Shown here: positions 5,932-11,041 of the stretch, in pieces
Position numbering within the stretch: the first letter of the stretch is position 1
Layout: every line of letters begins with the position of its first letter
The notes under the pieces: model-generated
The model's database searches: none
Seen by the model: only the letters and a program-made list of their open reading frames with translations
Told to the model about the DNA's origin: nothing
Assembly (NCBI GenBank): GCA_958415245.1
Contig: CATYYP010000033.1
Span: 1 to 11,041, forward strand
DNA from: Schaalia odontolytica
GTDB lineage: Bacteria > Actinomycetota > Actinomycetes > Actinomycetales > Actinomycetaceae
Direction: 5' to 3'
Length of the DNA stretch: 11,041 nt
Position numbers and translations under genes: made by a program

Positions 5932-7382
5932 TTGAGCCCCACTGAGGCGGCTGCAGCTTTCGGCGACATCTCGGAGCCCGGCGGGATGAGCTCACCCCAC
6001 GCACGCGGGACCGACGCAGCCTCGGACGACTGCCACCCGAGGGCATTCATGGAGACGGACGGAACATCGCCAAGGGAATGGCGGAAGCCCATATCGGAGA
6101 TGAAGACGTAGGATGCGGCCTCGCCACCACCGCCGGACGTGAGGGCGAGGAGGGCGCCAGATCCGCCCGCGACAGTGACGTTGCGCGTCGTGGACGGCCC
6201 CTTCGGGGACTGCAGAGATTCCGCATCGTAGGACGCTTCGATCGCGCGCTTCTCGGGCATGGTGACCAGGTCAAACGTCGGATTAGCGCGATCAGTGGTG
6301 TCCATCGCGGCGCACAGGACCGTCCGGCTGGCCGCATCGCGGCTCTCATTAAACCACTCGGGCGATTCAAAGTCCTCGACGTCAGGCCAATCGTCACCGA
6401 CGAAGACAGCTTGGACGGGCTCGACGTACTTGAACATCTCGGTTGGGAACTTCTTCGAGGGCGGTGCGTCCTGATACAGGCGCGCCGCAGTCGAGTTGAA
6501 GACCACCAGATTCGAGTCGTCGATCACCAGGTAGGAGTTTTTGACCTGACCGGCGGAATCGACCTGATCAAGGACCATTCCGATGGTGATGCCCTCGTTC
6601 TTCAGGTCACCGGGCAGGTTCTTGGCCGGCTGCCCAGCGTTCTCGATGTCGTTGTAGCTCCAGGGACGCAGCGGCGTGCCCGAAGGGAAGAGGTCGAGCC
6701 ACTCAGGTTCGACGGTGATCGGGTAGCTGGTGAGGTTCTGGAAGGACAGCGCCCAGTCACCCAGGCGGCTCACACTGGAGTCGATGTAGTACTTCTTGCC
6801 TTTTTCCCGATCGACGAAGTACTTGTCTCCACTGCCGGTCGCCTGAACGAGCGCGGATGTCGCCTGCTTCACCGGAAAATTCGCCGCAGGCAGTTCCTTG
6901 GCGATCCACGTGTGATAGCCGGACTCCATGTCGCAGGAGAGCCACTGCTTACTCAGCATGTCGGGTACTGGCACGTCATCGGGGACATCGGGCAGGCCGA
7001 TCTGGGCGCCGCGCGGAATGTTCTCGAGTGACGACGCTGACGCCTGGATGGTCGTCAGCGTCGATTCGGGGCTGAGGAGCCTAGCGGTGGTCACGTTCGC
7101 GATCGGATGAAGAACACCATTCGCCCAGAAATAGCGGGCACCCGTCCCCTTCACGTCGATCAGCTGATACTGCGCCTCCCCGAGTTTCGGGTTCGGTGAA
7201 AAAACGCGCATGCCGATTCCCACCACGCTGAGAATAACGGCGACCACGAGCCCGAAAATAAGGGGGCGCACGGGCGAGGGCGTGTCGACCTCGCGCCCGT
7301 CGGGCGTGCCGGAGGTAAAGGCCGTGATCAGGCGGTTTCGATTAAAGCGCTGGGCTTCGAGGATGTCTTTACTCGACGGCAT
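5928..7382 (-). CDS. eccB: type VII secretion system core protein EccB
   Basis: This 484-residue protein fits EccB, the ESX core subunit with a short cytosolic N-terminus, one transmembrane helix and a large periplasmic domain. The N-terminus carries the family-like DILEAQRFNRNRLITAF (6-22). The membrane helix is about 40-60. The rest is the repeat-built outer domain with a widely spaced cysteine pair (150 and 357) and the C-terminal stretch YVFISDMGFRHSLGD followed by a Val-Pro and a LIPPG-like motif, as in other EccB proteins. EccB forms part of the EccB-C-D-E translocon in the inner membrane. The ATG at 7382 lies 3 nt past the eccD stop, and its GGAG ribosome site (7390-7393) sits inside the end of eccD, so translation is coupled. 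It is followed by mycP with a 4-nt overlap. Confidence 0.95.
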   Translation of the reverse strand: MPSSKDILEAQRFNRNRLITAFTSGTPDGREVDTPSPVRPLIFGLVVAVILSVVGIGMRVFSPNPKLGEAQYQLIDVKGTGARYFWANGVLHPIANVTTARLLSPESTLTTIQASASSLENIPRGAQIGLPDVPDDVPVPDMLSKQWLSCDMESGYHTWIAKELPAANFPVKQATSALVQATGSGDKYFVDREKGKKYYIDSSVSRLGDWALSFQNLTSYPITVEPEWLDLFPSGTPLRPWSYNDIENAGQPAKNLPGDLKNEGITIGMVLDQVDSAGQVKNSYLVIDDSNLVVFNSTAARLYQDAPPSKKFPTEMFKYVEPVQAVFVGDDWPDVEDFESPEWFNESRDAASRTVLCAAMDTTDRANPTFDLVTMPEKRAIEASYDAESLQSPKGPSTTRNVTVAGGSGALLALTSGGGGEAASYVFISDMGFRHSLGDVPSVSMNALGWQSSEAASVPRAWGELIPPGSEMSPKAAAASVGLK

Positions 7383-7385
7383 GGC

Positions 7386-8747
7386 TCAGCTCCACAGGTA
7401 GACGGCCAGGGGAAGCAGGACAAACAGCGACAGCACCGAGATCGTGTCGGCGATGCGCGTCAGGTGCGGGCGTGCACGAGGCCCGACGACGTTCGTGATG
7501 ACGAGGACGAGGGCGGTCGCGATCGCCGACAGCGTCAGCCACGGCATGGTCCTCGGGTCCGCGTAGACACCGAGCACGGTGGCGACGAGGATCACAATGA
7601 GGCCGGTGAGAGCGCCGAGAAGCACCTCGACGCGAGCGCGGATGGAACGCGTCTGGAGAACGAGGGAGACCGCACCGAGCACGATGAGGGTCAGCGGCAG
7701 GGAGATCGACCGCGTTTCGGGTGCCGTCATCAGGGCGACGGCCAGGAAGAGAGCGGCGATTGCCCCGCCGGCGCGCAGAGCGACGACGAACACGAAGGAG
7801 GTGCTGACCTGGTCGGTGATGCCCTTCGCGGGAATCTGCTCAGTCGTGTCCGCGTCCAGGATGCGCACGGGGATGTGGGCCAGCGCGATCCAGGGCGCGA
7901 CCTGGAGAAGCACAATCACGAGGGCAAAGAGGATGGCGGAGATGCCCGCCTGAGAGAGCTGACCGAGCCGAACCAGGAGGCCGGTGGCGGCCAAAACCGT
8001 ACCGACGACGAGAGGGGCCGCGATAGAGATTCGGTACCGCTTGGGCAGCGCGAGAACGGCGAGGGAGCCGATCAGGAGGCCGAGGCCGGTCCACCCCCAG
8101 CCGGCGGTGTCCCAGTGGCTCTGGCTCAGGCGCAGAGCCGATGCGGCCGTCAGGAAGGGGACGGTGTGTGCCAGCGCGATGCCGCTTGCCTGCGGGTACT
8201 TCCGGGTCATCACGGCGGACGTCGCAGTCACGAGCAGCGCCGCGACGATGCCGATTGCGCCGGCAATGACGTTGTACCTCGTGACGGAGTGAGAATCGAG
8301 GGCGGTGAGGGCGTCCGGAGGAGTGGTGGCCAGGAGGAGGGCTGCGACGAAGACGAGGCCCGCCGCAGAGAGTGCAGCAAGAGTGCGAGCGTCGTCACGT
8401 GTCCAAGGAGTGGACACTCTTTCGACGACTTGACCGACCGCTTCGGTGAGGTCGTCATAGACCATATCGGCAGCGCCCTCACCCAGAGGCTCGAGCGTGA
8501 GCGCCGCGCCGGCGCGCACTCCCTGGGCAGACAGGGACTTGGATTGATCGAGCAGACGACCCGAGGCCGTGCGCACTGCATAGCCGTCATTCGTTGGCTG
8601 ATCAGTGAAAGCGCCCACCGTTTCAACCATTCCAGGGAGCAGCTCCACCAGGGGGATCGACTGCGGAAGCGTCACGTCACTACGGTCAACGCCGTACGTG
8701 ATCGTGAGCGGAATCAGCGCCACTCCTCGTGATGTTTTCGATGCCAT
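7386..8747 (-). CDS. eccD: type VII secretion integral membrane protein EccD
   Basis: This 453-residue protein has an N-terminal ubiquitin-like (YukD-type) domain of about 90 residues (PLTITYGVDRSDVTLPQSIP onward), a charged linker, and then about eleven transmembrane helices to the C-terminus (ending LAVYLWS). That is the EccD architecture; EccD is the polytopic subunit of the ESX translocon, normally a dimer. I chose the ATG at 8747 because GGGAGGA (8752-8758) stands right before it. A longer in-frame start at 8831 would place the start codon inside the predicted -35 box and would add 28 residues that do not look like the family. It is the first gene of the leftward row, followed by eccB after 3 nt. 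Confidence 0.94.
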   Translation of the reverse strand: MASKTSRGVALIPLTITYGVDRSDVTLPQSIPLVELLPGMVETVGAFTDQPTNDGYAVRTASGRLLDQSKSLSAQGVRAGAALTLEPLGEGAADMVYDDLTEAVGQVVERVSTPWTRDDARTLAALSAAGLVFVAALLLATTPPDALTALDSHSVTRYNVIAGAIGIVAALLVTATSAVMTRKYPQASGIALAHTVPFLTAASALRLSQSHWDTAGWGWTGLGLLIGSLAVLALPKRYRISIAAPLVVGTVLAATGLLVRLGQLSQAGISAILFALVIVLLQVAPWIALAHIPVRILDADTTEQIPAKGITDQVSTSFVFVVALRAGGAIAALFLAVALMTAPETRSISLPLTLIVLGAVSLVLQTRSIRARVEVLLGALTGLIVILVATVLGVYADPRTMPWLTLSAIATALVLVITNVVGPRARPHLTRIADTISVLSLFVLLPLAVYLWS

Positions 8748-8751
8748 TGGG

Positions 8752-8758
8752 TCCTCCC
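8752..8758 (-). promoter_or_regulatory. ribosome-binding site that fixes the eccD start
   Basis: Minus-strand GGGAGGA lies 4 nt before the ATG at 8747. It decides between this start and the in-frame ATG at 8831, which has no comparable site. Confidence 0.75.
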
Positions 8759-8802
8759 GAATGCCGCGTGATGGGGTTTTGGCTACACGACACAACCCTG
8801 TA

Positions 8803-8831
8803 AGTCTAGATTCTCGGTCAGGTTTTGTCAT
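8803..8831 (-). promoter_or_regulatory. candidate housekeeping-type promoter for the eccD row
   Basis: Reading the minus strand, ATGACA (8831-8826) matches TTGACA at five of six bases. It is followed after exactly 17 nt by TAGACT (8808-8803), which matches TATAAT at four of six. The predicted start of transcription is near 8796, giving a leader of about 50 nt before eccD. This is a consensus match by eye, not a mapped start. Confidence 0.55.
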
Positions 8832-8861
8832 GATTTTTCCGTAACATCGAAAAAAATGATG
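8829..8861. promoter_or_regulatory. imperfect palindrome in the divergent control region, candidate operator
   Basis: CATGATTTTTCCG (8829-8841) is mirrored by CGAAAAAAATGATG (8848-8861) around a 6-nt centre. Eleven pairs form with two mismatches and one bulge. It sits in an AT-rich tract within a GC-rich locus and overlaps the candidate -35 box of eccD. On the other side, a weak -10-like TAGTAT (8872-8877) could serve the WXG100 genes, but I see no matching -35. Function as an operator is inference. Confidence 0.35.
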
Positions 8862-8941
8862 AAAACATGGTTAGTATTCATGTGTCCCCATGCTCTCACG
8901 CATTCCGGCGAGAGAGTTCACTCATACAAATGGAGGTTCAC

Positions 8942-9247
8942 ATGGCAGACCAGAGGGCCGTAGAAGGTGCCCTAAGAGACGGTTACACAGCGGTCGGGCA
9001 GACCAAGGAAGCGATCGACGGCCACCTTCAGCGTCTTCGGGGCGACCTGGAAGCCGTCCGCAGCTCCTGGCAGGGCGAGGCGTCGGTGCAGTTCCAGTCG
9101 CTGATGGATCAGTGGGATGAGAACGCAAAAAAGGTTAACCAGGCTCTTCAGGATCTCGCTGATAACCTGAGCGCCACCGAATCGTCGATGGGAGACAACG
9201 AGTCCCAGACCAAGAACTCGTTCTCCCAGCTGCTCGGCGGCCTGTGA
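8942..9247 (+). CDS. WXG100-family protein, first of an Esx pair
   Basis: This 101-residue protein is of WXG100 size and shape: helix 1 (about 5-42), the turn SSWQG with Trp43 and Gly45, and helix 2 (about 48-85), then a polar tail. It has no signal peptide. Proteins of this family are exported by ESX systems as helical hairpin dimers. No C-terminal YxxxD/E motif is present, so it probably relies on its partner gene (9270-9551) for targeting. The ATG at 8942 is preceded by GGAGG with a 5-nt gap; an in-frame ATG at 8867 has no ribosome site and adds non-helical residues. It is the first gene of the rightward unit, divergent from eccD. Confidence 0.93.
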   Translation: MADQRAVEGALRDGYTAVGQTKEAIDGHLQRLRGDLEAVRSSWQGEASVQFQSLMDQWDENAKKVNQALQDLADNLSATESSMGDNESQTKNSFSQLLGGL

Positions 9248-9269
9248 GAAATTAGATTAGGAGACTGAC

Positions 9270-9551
9270 ATGGATTTCCAGGTAAGTTACGGCGCTCTTG
9301 AGGCCGCTGCCACTGACATCAAAGGCGGTGCCAATAACCTGCAGCAGTGCCTCGACGACCTCGAGGGGACGCTGAACAAGCTGCGCTCGAATTGGGAAGG
9401 CAAGACACAGGAAGCCTACGACGCCGCTCAGCGTCAGTGGAACCAGGGCCTTGAGGGCCTGAAGGACGTGCTGACCCGCACCTCCGCCGCCGTTGATTCG
9501 GCTCGCGACAACTACCAGTCGACGGACCAGTCCAACGCTGCCCGCTTCTGA
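9270..9551 (+). CDS. WXG100-family protein, second of an Esx pair, with YxxxD export signal
   Basis: This 93-residue protein has the WXG100 fold signature: helix 1 (about 3-40), the turn SNWEG with Trp42 and Gly44, and helix 2 (about 46-82). Just after helix 2 it carries YQSTD (82-86), which fits the YxxxD/E general T7SS signal found in CFP-10/EsxB-type partners. I infer that it is the signal-bearing member of a heterodimer with the protein encoded 22 nt upstream. AGGAG lies 6 nt before the ATG. One cysteine (Cys27) lies in helix 1. A strong terminator begins 25 nt past its stop, so the two genes form a short transcription unit of their own, apart from the core genes. Confidence 0.93.
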   Translation: MDFQVSYGALEAAATDIKGGANNLQQCLDDLEGTLNKLRSNWEGKTQEAYDAAQRQWNQGLEGLKDVLTRTSAAVDSARDNYQSTDQSNAARF

Positions 9552-9576
9552 GAGCATGAGCGCCTAGCGCTACGGG

Positions 9577-9605
9577 AGGGGTCGCCCCATTGGGGCGGCC
9601 CTTTT
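9577..9605 (+). terminator. intrinsic terminator of the WXG100 pair
   Basis: GGGTCGCCCC (9579-9588) pairs with GGGGCGGCCC (9592-9601) over 10 bp with one G-T pair and a 3-nt loop, then CTTTTCC follows. A smaller hairpin, AGCGC/GCGCT (9559-9571), stands just before it. Confidence 0.88.
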
Positions 9606-9742
9606 CCGTACCCGCGAGCGCTCGGTTCCGCGCCACGGCATGGCGTTTCCGCACTCTCGAACGGCCAGCTGCATCTACTTGTTGCCCCACCACACACAAG
9701 AATTTTCCATTCGGTTAAATCGGGGTGGGAGTGAGCACATAG

Positions 9743-9777
9743 AAAACCGCCGCCGCCCCAATCGGGACGGCGGCGGT
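9743..9777 (-). terminator. intrinsic terminator of the RDD-FHA gene
   Basis: ACCGCCGCCG (9746-9755) and CGGCGGCGGT (9768-9777) form a perfect 10-bp stem. An inner CCC/GGG extends it past one mismatch, with a 4-nt loop. On the minus strand the stem runs into TTTTCT. It starts 32 nt after the FHA gene stop. With the plus-strand terminator it closes both convergent units; the sequence between the two terminators (9606-9742) holds no gene that I can see. Confidence 0.85.
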
Positions 9778-9808
9778 GACTATTCGAAGGATCAGCCAGG
9801 CGAGGAGA

Positions 9809-11041
9809 TCAGTGCACCGAGTCGGCGTCGGCGTAGACGATCGTGGCCCTCCGGTCTCCCATGATGACCTCGGTACCGGCGGGCACCTCGACCGCCTGTC
9901 CGCCCGTCAGTTCCATGACGCGGCCATCGGGCGTGCGAATCTGCGTGCCGTTCGCGGAGAAGGAGTCTTCGATCCAGGCGCCGGTGGCCGTGGGCCCCAA
10001 ACGCATGTGCGTGCGCGAGAGCGACATCGTTGCGTCGGGAACGACGACCGCACGCGAGCCCTCGACGGCTGCGGGTGCACGCCCAAGAGTCACCGGCATG
10101 TCGATGAGCTCGCGCTGCCCGGAGTCGAAGATGAGCCACAGGAGCTGCGTGCGCGGCGGCGTCGCTGGTGCGCCCCACTGGGACTGGCCGGCCCCACCCC
10201 ACTGGGAGGTGCCGGAGCTCTGGGCGGCCTGCACGTCGCGGCGACTCGGCGGAGGTCCGGGCACACCCGATGCGGGGGCCACATACTGCCCTCCTGCGTT
10301 GTACGAGGCCTGGGCGGGCTGAGGGGGCACCTGCTGAGCGGGAGCTCCCCAGCTGGCCTGGGCGGGAACCTGCGCGGGCGCGGCAGGCGTCGACGAGGCG
10401 GGCACGCTGGGCACCGGAGGTACCGCGGGCACGGACGGTGTCGCGGGGCGCTGAGGCGCGGGGCGGTGAGTGTCCGGTGTTCCCTGGGGCGGCGCGAGGA
10501 GCGCCTCGAACTCGTTGGACTCGCGCGCGGCGGGCGCAGCGGGAGCCGAAGGCGCAGCGGACAGCCCGGGCGCAGCAGGCGCACTGGGTGCCGCCGGCAT
10601 GGCGGGGGCCGCAGGCAGCGGGGAGACCGCCGGGGCCGCGGGAGCACTGTAGCCCGTCCCAAAGGGGTCGTTCACACGCTGACCGGGCGCGGAATAGTCC
10701 GGCGCCGAGGAGGGCACGGGCGTTAGCGGCGCAGCGGGAGCGTTCCACTGGTCAACCCCCGCATGCACGCTCTCAAAACCACTGGGGCCCATGTGCGGAC
10801 GCTCGGAGCGCTCAACCTCACCGGGGCCCGCCGCGAGCGCCGCATGCTTGCGCAAGTCGACAAAGCGGGTACGGGTGGGGCCGCTCAGCCACGTACGCCC
10901 ATCGTGGACCATCGCATACGAGGCGAGCAGGCCCACGACGGTGACCTGGAGGAGCACAGCGAGGGCCGTGTAGCCCAGCGCCGCGCCGAGCGACGGAGTC
11001 TGCGCGTCTTCCTCGTCGCGGATCATGCACACGCGCATGAG
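9809..11041 (-). CDS. RDD-FHA domain protein, 5' part cut off by window edge
   Basis: The frame is open to the right edge, giving 410 visible residues. An ATG at 11038 exists, but the codon before it is in frame and the sequence after it looks like the middle of a protein. Visible parts, counted from 11041: the end of a membrane region with one hydrophobic helix (about 20-44), then RTWLSGPTRTRFVDLR (49-64), which resembles the RTWHDRxxxTxVVDLR ending of RDD domains; a long Pro/Ala/Ser-rich linker (about 98-297); and a C-terminal FHA domain (about 300-401). The FHA core is intact: GR (320-321), SRTH (342-345) and NG (364-365). FHA domains bind phosphothreonine peptides, so this is a membrane protein likely to report Ser/Thr kinase activity to the secretion system. 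FHA call sure; RDD call is by resemblance. Confidence 0.85.
   Translation of the reverse strand, partial: LMRVCMIRDEEDAQTPSLGAALGYTALAVLLQVTVVGLLASYAMVHDGRTWLSGPTRTRFVDLRKHAALAAGPGEVERSERPHMGPSGFESVHAGVDQWNAPAAPLTPVPSSAPDYSAPGQRVNDPFGTGYSAPAAPAVSPLPAAPAMPAAPSAPAAPGLSAAPSAPAAPAARESNEFEALLAPPQGTPDTHRPAPQRPATPSVPAVPPVPSVPASSTPAAPAQVPAQASWGAPAQQVPPQPAQASYNAGGQYVAPASGVPGPPPSRRDVQAAQSSGTSQWGGAGQSQWGAPATPPRTQLLWLIFDSGQRELIDMPVTLGRAPAAVEGSRAVVVPDATMSLSRTHMRLGPTATGAWIEDSFSANGTQIRTPDGRVMELTGGQAVEVPAGTEVIMGDRRATIVYADADSVH

Noticed and set aside
7464..8732. Open frame of 422 codons on the plus strand opposite eccD
   Set aside because: Antisense shadow of eccD in GC-rich DNA; composition is Arg/Glu/Asp/Gly-heavy with no domain, and there is no ribosome site fitting a gene.
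8748..8831. 28-residue N-terminal extension of EccD from the ATG at 8831
   Set aside because: It overlaps the candidate promoter, lacks a ribosome site, and the start at 8747 has a strong one.
8867..8941. 25-residue N-terminal extension of the first WXG100 protein
   Set aside because: No ribosome site before 8867; GGAGG stands before 8942, which gives the usual family length.
9776..10748. Long frames on both strands within the Pro/Ala-rich linker of the FHA gene
   Set aside because: Low-complexity GC-rich repeats keep several frames open; only the frame with the FHA core is meaningful.

Overview
The window is part of an actinobacterial type VII secretion (ESX/T7SSa-like) locus. Base composition is high in GC. 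EccD, EccB, a mycosin, a pair of WXG100 proteins and an FHA protein can all be recognised by family features. The gene style (compact, 4-nt overlaps, several secreted S8 peptidases, an RDD/FHA fusion) suggests the Actinomycetaceae (Actinomyces/Schaalia type), but that placement is inference and no taxonomic marker is present.

Layout. A divergent control region at about 8748-8941 splits the locus. Leftward (minus strand) runs a tightly packed gene row: eccD (8747-7386), eccB (7382-5928), the mycosin mycP (5931-4513), then three paralogous secreted subtilisin-like peptidases, here called S8-C (4516-3329), S8-B (3264-2050) and S8-A (1986-778). After a 134-nt gap come a YbaB/EbfC-family gene resembling mycobacterial EspL (643-248) and, overlapping it by 4 nt, the start of an EspC-like small secreted protein that runs off the left edge (251-1). 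Rightward (plus strand) are two WXG100 genes (8942-9247 and 9270-9551) closed by a strong intrinsic terminator. Converging on them from the right edge is the 3' part of a probable RDD-FHA gene (11041-9809) with its own intrinsic terminator.

How it fits together. EccB and EccD are core inner-membrane subunits of the ESX translocon, MycP is the membrane-anchored protease that belongs to it, and the WXG100 pair are the likely Esx substrates. The second WXG100 carries a C-terminal YxxxD signal. The EspC-like protein is a further candidate substrate and its YbaB/EspL-like partner a candidate cytosolic helper. EccC, EccE and EccA are not in the window and may lie outside it. The most unusual part is the triplet of soluble S8 peptidases with a shared C-terminal tail. 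Two of them also carry nearly identical signal-peptide DNA, which looks like recent duplication or gene conversion.

No tRNA, rRNA, CRISPR array, insertion sequence or origin was seen.
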